A stretch of DNA of 19,990 nt from JAWLCA01 sp050485905 (GCA_050485905.1 JBJHCH010000068.1:1-19990), one strand, 5' to 3'; counted from the stretch's first letter, positions 6,010 through 14,025 are shown. Made by a program: numbers and translations. The notes: generated from the letters alone by a model not told the origin.

Positions 6010-7926
6010 TTAAGACCGCTTGCGCTTGTCGAGATCCTCGAAGTCGGCATCGACGATATCCTCGTCGACGCTGCGCGGCTCGTCCTCGTCCGGTTGCGCC
6101 CCGCCCTCGGCCTCGGCCGCCTGTGCCTTGTAGATCGCTTCGCCCAGACGCATCGCAGCCTCGGTCAGGTTCTGGATGCCGCCCTTGATCTTGCCGGCAT
6201 CCTCGCTGGCCACGCTTTCCTCCAGCGCGCCCATCGCCAGTTCGATCGCCTCGACGGTCGAGGGGTCGACCTTGTCGCCATGCTCCTCGATCGACTTTCT
6301 GGTGGAATGAAGCAGGCTTTCGGCCTGGTTCTTCGTCTCCACCAGATCGCGGCGCTCCTTGTCGGCCTCGGCATTGGCCTCGGCGTCGCGCACCATCTTC
6401 TCGATCTCGGCATCCGTCAGCCCGCCCGAGGCCTGGATGGTGATCTTCTGCTCCTTGTTGGTGCCCTTGTCCTTGGCCGACACCGACACGATGCCGTTGG
6501 CGTCGATGTCGAATGTCACCTCGATCTGCGGCATGCCGCGCGGCGCGGGCGGGATCTCTTCCAGATTGAACTGGCCGAGCATCTTGTTGTCCGCCGCCAT
6601 CTCGCGCTCACCCTGGAACACGCGGATCGTCACCGCGTTCTGATTGTCCTCGGCGGTCGAGAAGATCTGGCTCTTCTTGGTCGGGATCGTGGTGTTGCGG
6701 TCGATCAGCCGGGTGAACACGCCGCCCAGCGTCTCGATGCCAAGGCTCAGGGGCGTCACGTCCAGCAGCACCACGTCCTTCACGTCGCCCTGCAGCACGC
6801 CGGCCTGAATCGCCGCGCCCAGTGCGACGACCTCATCGGGGTTCACGCCCTTGTGCGGCTCCTTGCCGAAGAACTTGGTCACTTCCTCGACCACCTTTGG
6901 CATCCGCGTCATGCCGCCGACCAGTACAACCTCGTCGATGTCACCCTTCGACAGGCCGGCATCCTTCAGCGCGGCCTCGCAGGGCTTCATCGAGCGTTTG
7001 ATCAGGTCGCCCACCAGGCTTTCCAGCTTCGCACGGCTCAGCTTCATCACCATGTGCAGCGGCTGGCCGGTGTTCTTGTCCATCGAGATGAACGGCTGGT
7101 TGATCTCTGTCTGGCTGGAGGACGACAGCTCGATCTTGGCTTTCTCGGCGGCTTCCTTCAGCCGCTGCAGCGCCATCTTGTCCAGCGTCAGGTCGACGCC
7201 ATGCTCTTTCTTGAACTCGTCGGCCAGGTAGTTGACGATCCGCATGTCGAAGTCTTCGCCACCCAGGAACGTGTCCCCGTTGGTCGATTTCACCTCGAAC
7301 AGGCCGTCGTCGATTTCCAGAATGGTGATGTCGAAGGTGCCGCCGCCAAGGTCATAGACCGCGATGGTGCGGGTTTCCTTCTTGTCCAACCCATAGGCCA
7401 GCGCGGCCGCGGTCGGCTCGTTGATGATACGCAGCACCTCAAGGCCCGCGATCTTGCCCGCGTCCTTGGTCGCCTGCCGCTGGGCGTCGTTGAAATATGC
7501 CGGCACGGTGATGACCGCCTGCTCGACCTTCTCACCCAGATAGCTTTCGGCGGTTTCCTTCATCTTCTGCAGGATGAAGGCCGAGATCTGGCTGGGGCTG
7601 TATTTCTCGCCCTTCACCTCGACCCAGGCGTCGCCGTTGCCGCCGTCCACGATCTTGTAGGGAACGAGCTTCTTGTCCTTCTCCACCTCGGCATCGCCGA
7701 TCCGGCGGCCGATCAGGCGCTTGACGGCAAAGACGGTGTTGGACGGGTTGGTCACCGCCTGCCGCTTGGCGGGCTGGCCGACCAGACGTTCGCTGTCGGT
7801 GAAGCCGACGATGGAGGGCGTGGTGCGCGCCCCTTCCGAGTTCTCGATGACGCGCGGCTGCGACCCATCCATGATGGCAACGCAGGAGTTCGTGGTCCCG
7901 AGGTCGATCCCGATGACTTTGGCCAT
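6010..7926 (-). CDS. dnaK: Chaperone protein DnaK (Hsp70)
   Basis: The 638-residue Hsp70 is full length for the family. The nucleotide-binding domain starts MAKVIGIDLGTTNSCVAI and contains AVITVPAYFNDAQRQATKDAG, VYDLGGGTFDITILE and VVLVGGMTRMPKV. The linker DVVLLDVTPLSLGIETLGG leads to the beta-sandwich substrate domain, an alpha-helical lid and an acidic tail. It cycles with DnaJ and GrpE to fold and rescue proteins in the cytoplasm. The ATG has a GAAGAGG Shine-Dalgarno about ten bases upstream. A sigma-32-like promoter is visible about 85-110 bp upstream. alkB is divergent across a 143-bp G-rich region. Confidence 0.99.
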   Translation of the reverse strand: MAKVIGIDLGTTNSCVAIMDGSQPRVIENSEGARTTPSIVGFTDSERLVGQPAKRQAVTNPSNTVFAVKRLIGRRIGDAEVEKDKKLVPYKIVDGGNGDAWVEVKGEKYSPSQISAFILQKMKETAESYLGEKVEQAVITVPAYFNDAQRQATKDAGKIAGLEVLRIINEPTAAALAYGLDKKETRTIAVYDLGGGTFDITILEIDDGLFEVKSTNGDTFLGGEDFDMRIVNYLADEFKKEHGVDLTLDKMALQRLKEAAEKAKIELSSSSQTEINQPFISMDKNTGQPLHMVMKLSRAKLESLVGDLIKRSMKPCEAALKDAGLSKGDIDEVVLVGGMTRMPKVVEEVTKFFGKEPHKGVNPDEVVALGAAIQAGVLQGDVKDVVLLDVTPLSLGIETLGGVFTRLIDRNTTIPTKKSQIFSTAEDNQNAVTIRVFQGEREMAADNKMLGQFNLEEIPPAPRGMPQIEVTFDIDANGIVSVSAKDKGTNKEQKITIQASGGLTDAEIEKMVRDAEANAEADKERRDLVETKNQAESLLHSTRKSIEEHGDKVDPSTVEAIELAMGALEESVASEDAGKIKGGIQNLTEAAMRLGEAIYKAQAAEAEGGAQPDEDEPRSVDEDIVDADFEDLDKRKRS

Positions 7927-8001
7927 GATATGCTACCTCTTCTTTGGCGATATGGTGGAGATCAGGCCCGAAGGCGGCCCCTGCCCTCCGATCCCAGGTT
8001 C

Positions 8002-8029
8002 GGGGGGTATATAGGGGGGGGTCCGGGGG
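8002..8029 (+). other. G-quadruplex-capable tract in the dnaK/alkB divergent region
   Basis: The plus strand carries G6, TATATA, G8, TCC, G5 within 28 bases. Splitting the G8 run gives four G-tracts with short loops, fitting a quadruplex motif. It overlaps the proposed dnaK -10 element and lies upstream of alkB. Folding is not shown. Confidence 0.5.
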
Positions 8030-8037
8030 CCTGCAAG
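8009..8037 (-). promoter_or_regulatory. Sigma-32 (RpoH)-like promoter of dnaK
   Basis: On the minus strand CTTGCAG (8037-8031) is followed after 14 bp by CCCTATAT (8016-8009). These resemble the heat-shock consensus CTTGAAA and CCCCATNT, with the -10 matching seven of eight. Predicted transcription would start near 8000, leaving a leader of about 75 bases. Heat-shock control of dnaK is well established; this exact assignment is inferred. Confidence 0.55.
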
Positions 8038-8069
8038 CGTGACAACGGGATGAAATTCGGCTGCCAGAG

Positions 8070-8705
8070 ATGAAAAATAGATTCGATTCCACGCCATCGC
8101 TGCGCAGCCGCACGGGCTTCGTGATCCACCCCGGCCACCTCGACGCGGGCGCGCAGGCGGCGATGCTGGACGACATCCGGCAGGTGCTGCGCGCCGCCCC
8201 GCTGGTGCAGCCCGTCACCCCCGGCGGCAGGCCGATGTCGGTGCGGATGAGTGCGGCCGGCCGGCTGGGCTGGATCACCGACCGCAGGGGCTACCGCTAT
8301 GCCGACCGGCACCCCGACGGCATGCCCTGGCCGCCGATCCCCGCCAGCGTTCTGGCAGTCTGGCGCGCGGTCTCCGGCACCGATGCCGAACCCGACTGCT
8401 GCCTGATCAATTTCTACGCCCCCGGCGCCCGGATGGGCCTGCACCAGGACCGGGACGAGGGCGACTTTTCCTTCCCCGTCGTCTCGATCAGCCTTGGCGG
8501 CGAGGCGTTGTTTCGCATGGGCGGGACGGAGCGCAGCGCGCCCACCTCCTCGGTCTGGCTGCGGTCGGGCGATGTGGTCGTGATGGGCGGCCCCGCGCGG
8601 CTGGCATGGCATGGGGTGGATCGGATTCGCGCCGGCACCTCGGCCCTGATGCCACAGGGCGGTCGGGTCAACCTGACGCTGCGGGTGGTGCGGCCTGCCG
8701 GTTGA
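8070..8705 (+). CDS. alkB: Alpha-ketoglutarate-dependent alkylated-DNA dioxygenase AlkB
   Basis: This 211-residue Fe(II)/2-oxoglutarate dioxygenase repairs 1-methyladenine and 3-methylcytosine by oxidative demethylation. It aligns along its length with E. coli AlkB (216 aa). Visible are VTPGGRPMSV (lesion-recognition lid region), GWITDRRGYRY, CLINFYAPGARMGLHQD with iron ligands His125 and Asp127, third iron ligand His181 (AWHGV), and RVNLTLR with 2-oxoglutarate-binding Arg199 and Arg205. The Shine-Dalgarno before 8070 is poor. A 7-codon frame starting at ATG 8050 ends in a TGA overlapping the alkB ATG, which may couple initiation. No Ada-type regulator is adjacent. The gene is divergent from dnaK, so stress-linked expression is possible but unproven. 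Confidence 0.94.
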   Translation: MKNRFDSTPSLRSRTGFVIHPGHLDAGAQAAMLDDIRQVLRAAPLVQPVTPGGRPMSVRMSAAGRLGWITDRRGYRYADRHPDGMPWPPIPASVLAVWRAVSGTDAEPDCCLINFYAPGARMGLHQDRDEGDFSFPVVSISLGGEALFRMGGTERSAPTSSVWLRSGDVVVMGGPARLAWHGVDRIRAGTSALMPQGGRVNLTLRVVRPAG

Positions 8706-8756
8706 ATACCCGCGCCGGGCCTGCCACATGGGTCGGGATCGTTCACAGGAGACATC

Positions 8757-9878
8757 ATGCTTTACGTTGACATTCCCACCCTGCCCGAGTTGCAGAAGCT
8801 GGTTGCCGCGCGAAACACGCCGTCGGTCAGCCTCTATGTGCCCACCACGCCGCAGACCGACGCGATTGACGCCGCGCGCACCCGGATCGGCCAGTTGTTC
8901 AAGAAGGCCGAGGCGCAACTGGCCGAGGCCGACACCGCCAAGCGCACCGTCTGGCCGCTGCAGGAACAGATCGACGACCTGCTGGATGACGACGATTTCT
9001 GGGCGCATCAGGCCAACAGTCTGGCCATCTTCCTGACGCCCGACACGATGCAGACCTTCCGCCTGCCCACCCACCTGACCGAGTCGGTGCAGGTTGCCGA
9101 CCGCTTCTTCCTGAAGCCGCTGATCCGCGCGGTCTCCGTCCCGCAGCATGCCTTTGTGCTGGCGCTGGAGGAGAACGGCGTGCGTCTGGTCGAGGTGACG
9201 GGCGACCTGCCGGCGGCCGAGGTGCGCGTGCCCGCCCTGCCAAAGGACGCCGCCACCGCCAACCGCACCGCCAGCGTCAACTCCCGCTCGCCCTCGGGCC
9301 GCATCCAGGGCGGCGAGGGACAGAAGCTGCTGCTGCGCAACTACGCCCGCCAGATCGACGCCGCGCTCCGCCCGGTGCTTTCGGGCCGGTCGGAGCCGCT
9401 GATCCTTGCCGCGACCGACCCGCTGCTGTCGATCTATCGGTCGGTGAACAGCTATTCGCACCTCGCCCCTGCCGCGATCGAGACCAGCCCGGCGCGGGTG
9501 ACGCCGGCCGACCTGTCCGCCCGCGCCCGCCCGATCCTCGACGCGCTCCACGCCGACACGGTGGCAGAGTTCCACAAGCTTTATTCCGCGCGCGAGAACG
9601 AGGGCCGCGCCACCACCCAGATCGCCCGCGCCGCCCGCGCCGCGACCTTTGGCGCGGTCGACACGCTTCTGGTCGATATCGACGAGGTGGTGCACGGCAC
9701 GGTGGACGACCAGTCGGGAGAGATCACCTTTGCCGACGCCCCCGGCGTTGGCACCTATGGCGTGGTGGATGAGATTGCGGGCCGGGTGCTCAGTTCCGGC
9801 GGGCGCGTCCTCGGCGTGCGCCGGGACGAGATCCCGGAAAAGGCTGAACTGGCCGCCGTGCTGCGCTACGCGATCTAG
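8757..9878 (+). CDS. Bacterial archaeo-eukaryotic release factor-like (baeRF) protein
   Basis: The 373-residue cytoplasmic protein looks like the bacterial relatives of eRF1/Pelota (baeRF group), usually annotated as hypothetical. An N-terminal domain (about 1-130, SVSLYVPTTPQTD... and ANSLAIFLTPD) leads to a middle domain (about 130-240), which contains GRIQGGEGQKLLLRNYARQI at 181-200. That segment sits where release factors have their GGQ loop followed by a basic helix. The C-terminal part (about 290-373, DTLLVDIDEVVHGTV, then AGRVLSSGGRVLGVRRDEIP) resembles the L7Ae-like domain 3 of eRF1. Start 8757 has a clear AGGAG (8747-8751). A role in stalled ribosomes or nascent-chain hydrolysis is inference from family membership only. 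It could belong to a family that has lost hydrolysis. Confidence 0.72.
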   Translation: MLYVDIPTLPELQKLVAARNTPSVSLYVPTTPQTDAIDAARTRIGQLFKKAEAQLAEADTAKRTVWPLQEQIDDLLDDDDFWAHQANSLAIFLTPDTMQTFRLPTHLTESVQVADRFFLKPLIRAVSVPQHAFVLALEENGVRLVEVTGDLPAAEVRVPALPKDAATANRTASVNSRSPSGRIQGGEGQKLLLRNYARQIDAALRPVLSGRSEPLILAATDPLLSIYRSVNSYSHLAPAAIETSPARVTPADLSARARPILDALHADTVAEFHKLYSARENEGRATTQIARAARAATFGAVDTLLVDIDEVVHGTVDDQSGEITFADAPGVGTYGVVDEIAGRVLSSGGRVLGVRRDEIPEKAELAAVLRYAI

Positions 9879-9896
9879 CCGCGCTTGCCGCGCCCC

Positions 9897-9922
9897 GCTG
9901 CCCAGCCTATGGGTCGGGCAGC
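9897..9922 (+). other. 7-bp stem-loop abutting the first GT30 start codon
   Basis: GCTGCCC (9897-9903) pairs perfectly with GGGCAGC (9916-9922) across a 12-base loop, and the ATG follows with no gap. It could reduce read-through from the preceding gene or mask the weak ribosome-binding region. No T-run follows. Confidence 0.45.
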
Positions 9923-11221
9923 ATGGGCACCGCACCTGACAGAAGCATCCTGCTGCCGCTCTGGCTGGGCCTCAGCCGGGGCCTTGCCCCGGTCGCGCGC
10001 TGGCATCTGGCCCGCCGGCTGCGGCGCGGCAAGGAAGACCCCGCCCGCGTGGCCGAGAAGATGGGCCAGCCCTCTGCCCCCCGCCCCGATGGCCGGCTGG
10101 TCTGGATGCACGCGGTGGGGGTGGGCGAGGTGCTGGCGCTTCCCGCACTCGCCACCGCGCTCCGCGACCGCGACCCGGCGATCACGGTTCTGATCACCTC
10201 CTCCTCGCGCACCTCGGCCCAGGCGCTGGCCCCGAACCTGCCCGACGGTGTGCTGCACCAGTTCCTGCCGCTGGACGCGCTGCCCTTCGTGCGCGCCTTC
10301 CTCGATCACTGGCGGCCAGACCTGTCGGTCTGGGCCGAACGCGACCTGTGGCCCGCGATGATCGTCGAAAGCCACCGCCGGGGCATTCCGCTCGCCATCG
10401 TCAACGGGCGGATGACAGCCCGGTCCCACCGCTCCAAGGCCCGCGCCCCCGGCCTCTTCCGCGCGCTCTACGGCCGCTTCTCGCATGTCGGAGTGCAGGA
10501 TGCCGAAAGCGCCAGGAATTTCGAGGCGCTGGGGGCCGATCCCGTCACCATCGTCATCACCGGCTCGCTGAAGGCCGCCGCCCCGCCGCTTGCCGACCAG
10601 CCAGAGGCCCGCGACCGCCTGACCCGCGCGCTGCAGGGGCAGCATGTCTGGATCGCCGCCTCCACCCATCCGGACGAGGAACCGCTGATCGCGCAGGCAC
10701 ACCGGCAGTTGCTCGACGCCGACCCGACCGCCTGCCTGATCCTTGCCCCCCGCGACCCGAACCGGGGTCAGCAGGTGCTGGAGACGCTCCGCGCAGCTGG
10801 CATCGACGCGGGGCTGATCGCGCCGGGCAATCACCTCGACGGGCGGCGTCAGGCCCATGTGCTGGCCGCGATCGGCCAGCTTGGCCTGTGGTACCGGCTG
10901 GCCCGCGCGGCCTTCGTCGGCGGCTCGTGGGACGGAACCGGCGGGCACAACCCGAACGAGCCGGCGCGGCTGAACTGCCCGATCCTGCACGGCCCGAACG
11001 TGGCGAACTTCGCCGAGGATTACGCCGCCTATCACGAGGCCCGCGCCGCCCGGCTGGTGCGCGACCCCGCAGACCTGGTTGCCGCGCTGTCCGACCCGGC
11101 GCTCTCGCGCATGGCCGAACCCGCCGCGCAGGTGGCCCGGCGCGGCACCGGCGTCGCGGGGGCCGAGGCAGAGCGGCTGCTGGCCCTGATGGCGCGAAAG
11201 GGGGCGAACGATGCCCCTTAG
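9923..11221 (+). CDS. waaA: 3-deoxy-D-manno-octulosonic acid transferase (GT30)
   Basis: The 432-residue GT30 glycosyltransferase would transfer Kdo from CMP-Kdo onto lipid A precursor at the inner membrane. An N-terminal hydrophobic segment (about 8-27) can anchor it. Domain 1 has WMHAVGVGE with the catalytic-base Glu69 position, ITSSSRTSAQ, GVLHQFLPLDALPFVRAFLDHWRP and GIPLAIVNGRM. Domain 2 has VITGSLK, WIAASTHPDEE, APRDPNRG (family usually RHPER), LGLWYRLARAAFVGGS and GHNPNEPA. It is the closer of the two tandem copies to canonical WaaA. The next gene overlaps by 11 bp. The start lacks a good Shine-Dalgarno and sits directly after a hairpin. Whether it adds one or two Kdo units cannot be read from sequence. 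Confidence 0.92.
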   Translation: MGTAPDRSILLPLWLGLSRGLAPVARWHLARRLRRGKEDPARVAEKMGQPSAPRPDGRLVWMHAVGVGEVLALPALATALRDRDPAITVLITSSSRTSAQALAPNLPDGVLHQFLPLDALPFVRAFLDHWRPDLSVWAERDLWPAMIVESHRRGIPLAIVNGRMTARSHRSKARAPGLFRALYGRFSHVGVQDAESARNFEALGADPVTIVITGSLKAAAPPLADQPEARDRLTRALQGQHVWIAASTHPDEEPLIAQAHRQLLDADPTACLILAPRDPNRGQQVLETLRAAGIDAGLIAPGNHLDGRRQAHVLAAIGQLGLWYRLARAAFVGGSWDGTGGHNPNEPARLNCPILHGPNVANFAEDYAAYHEARAARLVRDPADLVAALSDPALSRMAEPAAQVARRGTGVAGAEAERLLALMARKGANDAP

Positions 11222-12539
11222 GCTGCGGCTGTTCCTGATCCTCTACCGCCTCGCGTGGTATCCCGCGCTGCCCGTCGTGCTGGCCTATTTCTGGCTGCGC
11301 GGCCGCCGCGACCCTGCCTATCGCGAACACTGGTCGGAGCGGTTGGGCGGCGGCCCGATGCTTGAGGCTGCGATCCTCGTCCACGCCGTCTCGCTGGGTG
11401 AGTTGCGGTCCGCGCAACCCCTGATCCGCGCGCTGCTGGATCGCGGGCACCGGGTGGTGACGACGCATCTGACACCCGCCGGCCGCCGCGCCTCGGAATC
11501 CGCCTTCGCGGGTGACATCGCCGCCGGCCGTCTGATCGCCCGCTACCTGCCTCTGGAGCTTGGCCCGTTCTGGCGCCGCCTGCTGCGCCGGAGCCGCCCG
11601 CGCCTGATCCTGTCGATGGAGATCGAGATCTGGCCGGTGATGATCGCCGAGGCGCACCGCGCCGGCATCCCGCTTTTCCTGACAAACAGCCAGTTGCCGG
11701 CGAAAAGTTTCGCGCGCGAAACACGGCTTGCCCGGGTCTTCGGCCACCCGGTGCAACTGATCGCCGGCGTGCTGGCGAAATCCGACCGCCATGCCGACCG
11801 CTTCCGTGCCCTCGGCGCGCCGAACGTCCATGTCTGCGGAGAGCTGCGCTTCGATCAGCCGATCCCGACCGCCCATCTGGCCGCCGCCCGGGCGCTCCGC
11901 GCCAGCCCCACCGGCGTCGCACTGGCCGCCCGCGGCGTCGTCGCGCTGGCCAGCGTGGTCGAGGGCGAGGATGCGCAATACCTGTCCACCTATCGCGCCG
12001 TGCAGGCGCATTTCCGCGCCCGGAACCGCCCCGCGCCGCTGTTCCTCCACATCCCCCGCGCGCCGGAACGCTTCGGCCCTGCGGGCGCGGAACTGACCGC
12101 CGCCGGCCAGACCGTCCTGCGCCGCTCCGACATCTTCGACGCCACCCTCGCCCTCACCGCCCCCGGCCTCGACACCGCCGACATCCTGCTCGGCGATTCC
12201 TTTGGCGAGATGTTTTTCTACCTCTCCCTCGCCGATATCGTGGTGGTCGGCGGCGGCTTCGTCCCCAAGGGCGCGCATAACGTCATCGAACCGCTCGCGC
12301 TTCGCCGCCCCGTCCTCGTCGGCCCCCATGTCTGGACCATCGAGTATCCGGGGGAGGAGGCGCGCGAGGCCGGCGTGATGACCCTCTGCCCCACCATCGA
12401 CGACCTGACCGCCCGGCTGGTGGACGTTTTCGACAACCGCGATACACTCGCCGCCATGGCCGCCCGCACCCAGCCCTTCTTTGACGCCCATGCCGGCGCC
12501 ACCGCCCGCAGCCTGAAGGCGCTGGACCAGTGGATCTGA
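11211..12539 (+). CDS. Second GT30 (WaaA-like) glycosyltransferase paralog
   Basis: The 442-residue protein has the same fold layout as the gene before it but is strongly diverged. It has an N-terminal membrane segment (about 5-28), LVHAVSLGE with Glu64 in the base position, TTHLTPAGRRAS, LILSMEIEIWPVMI, GIPLFLTNSQLPAKS, CGELRFDQP, HIPRAPERF (His of RHPER replaced), LLGDSFGEMFFYLSLADIVVVGGGF and GAHNVIEPLALRRPVLVGP. Catalytic landmarks are kept, so it is probably active, perhaps adding a further Kdo or another CMP-activated ulosonic acid. It overlaps the upstream gene by 11 bp and the downstream CMP-sugar synthetase by 10 bp. AAAGGGGG serves as its Shine-Dalgarno. The acceptor and donor are unknown. 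Confidence 0.85.
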   Translation: MPLRLRLFLILYRLAWYPALPVVLAYFWLRGRRDPAYREHWSERLGGGPMLEAAILVHAVSLGELRSAQPLIRALLDRGHRVVTTHLTPAGRRASESAFAGDIAAGRLIARYLPLELGPFWRRLLRRSRPRLILSMEIEIWPVMIAEAHRAGIPLFLTNSQLPAKSFARETRLARVFGHPVQLIAGVLAKSDRHADRFRALGAPNVHVCGELRFDQPIPTAHLAAARALRASPTGVALAARGVVALASVVEGEDAQYLSTYRAVQAHFRARNRPAPLFLHIPRAPERFGPAGAELTAAGQTVLRRSDIFDATLALTAPGLDTADILLGDSFGEMFFYLSLADIVVVGGGFVPKGAHNVIEPLALRRPVLVGPHVWTIEYPGEEAREAGVMTLCPTIDDLTARLVDVFDNRDTLAAMAARTQPFFDAHAGATARSLKALDQWI

Positions 12540-13183
12540 TCGCCCTAGTTCCCGTCCGCGCCGGGTCCAGGGGGCTGCCGGGCAAGAACCTGCGCCTGCT
12601 GGCGGGCAGGCCGCTTTACCGCCACGCGGTCGATCAGGCGCTGGCGCTGGGCGTGCGCTGCATCCTGACCACCGACGCGGCAGAGCTTCACCCCGTCACG
12701 CTTCCTGGCCTGACCGTCCTGCCGCGCCCGGCCGATCTGGCGCGGGACGACACGCCGATGGACCCGGTGATCGCCCATGCGCTGGAGAGCCACCCCGGCC
12801 CGGCCCGCGTGGTGCTGCTGCAACCGACCTCGCCGCTCCGCACCCTTGACGACATCCGCGCCGCCATCGCCCTGCACGAAACCGGCGCGCATGACCTTGT
12901 CCTGACCGTCACCCCCACCGACGCCGGCATCCTGAAATACGGGACGGTCGCGGACGGCCGCTTCCGCCCCGTCGCCGACCCCGCCTATTGTTTCACCAAC
13001 CGCCAGTCGCTGCCGGCCGTCTACCGCCCCAACGGCGCGGTCTATGTCTTCGACGCCGACTGGTTCCGCGCCCGCCGCCGCCTTGCCACCGACCGGATCG
13101 GCGCCGTCATCATGCCCCCCGACCGGTCCCACGACATCGACACGGCCGATGATTTCGCGCGGGTAGAGGCGCTGATGCCATGA
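12530..13183 (+). CDS. Acylneuraminate/ulosonate cytidylyltransferase (NeuA type)
   Basis: The 217-residue protein is a CMP-sugar synthetase of the NeuA/PseF class, distinct from KdsB at 3061-3861. Motifs are LVPVRAGSRGLPGKN (6-20, CTP-binding loop), LARDDTPMDPVIAHAL (70-85), LLQPTSPLR (96-104), RPNGAVYVFDADWF (166-179) and the metal-binding HDIDTADDF (201-209). It starts with GTG at 12530, inside the last codons of the GT30 paralog (10-bp overlap), and its stop overlaps the next start as ATGA, so coupling is tight on both sides. The donor it makes is presumably used by one of the adjacent GT30 enzymes. No sialic- or pseudaminic-acid synthase is present in the window, so its sugar is unidentified. 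Confidence 0.85.
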   Translation: MDLIALVPVRAGSRGLPGKNLRLLAGRPLYRHAVDQALALGVRCILTTDAAELHPVTLPGLTVLPRPADLARDDTPMDPVIAHALESHPGPARVVLLQPTSPLRTLDDIRAAIALHETGAHDLVLTVTPTDAGILKYGTVADGRFRPVADPAYCFTNRQSLPAVYRPNGAVYVFDADWFRARRRLATDRIGAVIMPPDRSHDIDTADDFARVEALMP

Positions 13184-14025
13184 CCACGCTCCTCTCCCTC
13201 GGCCACGGCTATTCGGCCCGCGCGCTGGCCCGCCTGCTGCTGCCCCGGGGCTGGACGGTGATCGGCACCACGCGAACGGCGGAAAAGGCCGAGAGCCTGC
13301 GCGCTGAAGGGATAGAGCCGCTCGTCTGGCCCGGCCAGCCGCTCGCCCCGGCGCTGGCGCGGGCCACGCATCTGCTGACCTCGATCGCCCCCGATGCCAC
13401 GGGCGACCCGGTGCTGGCCGCCCATGCCGACCCGATCGCCGCCGCGCCGCTGCAGTGGGTGGGCTACCTGTCCACCACCGGCGTCTATGGCGACCACGCG
13501 GGCGACTGGATCGACGAGGACACGCCCCTTTCCCCCACCACCGACCGCGGCCGCGCCCGCGTTCTGGCCGAAAGCCAGTGGCGCGCGGCGTGGCCCGACG
13601 TCCATATCTTCCGCCTCGCCGGGATCTACGGCCCCGGCCGCGGCCCGTTCGAGAAGGTGCGTCAGGGCACCGCGCGGCGCATCGTCAAGCCGGGGCAGGT
13701 GTTCAGCCGCATCCATGTCGATGACATCGCGCAGGTGCTGATGGCCTCCATCGCCCGCCCCGCGCCGGGCACGGCCTACAACGTCTGCGACGACGACCCC
13801 GCCCCGCCGCAGGACGTGATCGCCCATGCCGCCGATCTGCTGGGCCTGCCGCGGCCGCCCGAGGTGGCGTTTCAGGATGCCGACCTGTCGCCGATGGCGC
13901 GCAGCTTCTATTCGGAGTCAAAGCGGGTGCGGAACGACCGCATCCGCCGCGATCTGGGGGTGGACCTGCTCTACCCGACTTACCGCGAGGGGCTGGCGGC
14001 GCTGCTGAGGGCAGAGCAGAGTTGA
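13180..14025 (+). CDS. SDR-family NAD(P)-dependent oxidoreductase/epimerase (YeeZ-like)
   Basis: The 281-residue protein is an atypical extended SDR. It has an N-terminal Rossmann strand LLSLGHGYSARALARLL in which GHGYSA replaces the usual GxxGxxG. GYLSTTGVYGDHAGDWIDE (95-113) follows, then the R-ARVLAE-W block, FRLAGIYGPGR (144-154), a late FSRIHVDDIAQ and AYNVCDDDP. The TGVYG Tyr is present but the usual YxxxK lysine is not evident, as in other YeeZ-like members. It is last in the four-gene overlapping operon (ATGA with the cytidylyltransferase). It could modify the nucleotide sugar or its precursor, or be a passenger. The substrate is unknown. Confidence 0.8.
   Translation: MTTLLSLGHGYSARALARLLLPRGWTVIGTTRTAEKAESLRAEGIEPLVWPGQPLAPALARATHLLTSIAPDATGDPVLAAHADPIAAAPLQWVGYLSTTGVYGDHAGDWIDEDTPLSPTTDRGRARVLAESQWRAAWPDVHIFRLAGIYGPGRGPFEKVRQGTARRIVKPGQVFSRIHVDDIAQVLMASIARPAPGTAYNVCDDDPAPPQDVIAHAADLLGLPRPPEVAFQDADLSPMARSFYSESKRVRNDRIRRDLGVDLLYPTYREGLAALLRAEQS

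Noticed and set aside
6094..8073. 659-codon plus-strand open frame opposite dnaK
   Set aside because: Long frames antisense to dnaK are a known artefact of codon bias. It has no family match and no Shine-Dalgarno.
7962..9935. 657-codon minus-strand open frame opposite alkB and the baeRF gene
   Set aside because: The opposite strand encodes conserved proteins with proper start signals, while this frame is low-complexity Arg/Gly/His.
10557..12491. 644-codon minus-strand open frame opposite the two GT30 genes
   Set aside because: A shadow of conserved plus-strand genes with recognisable motifs; its own composition is anomalous.
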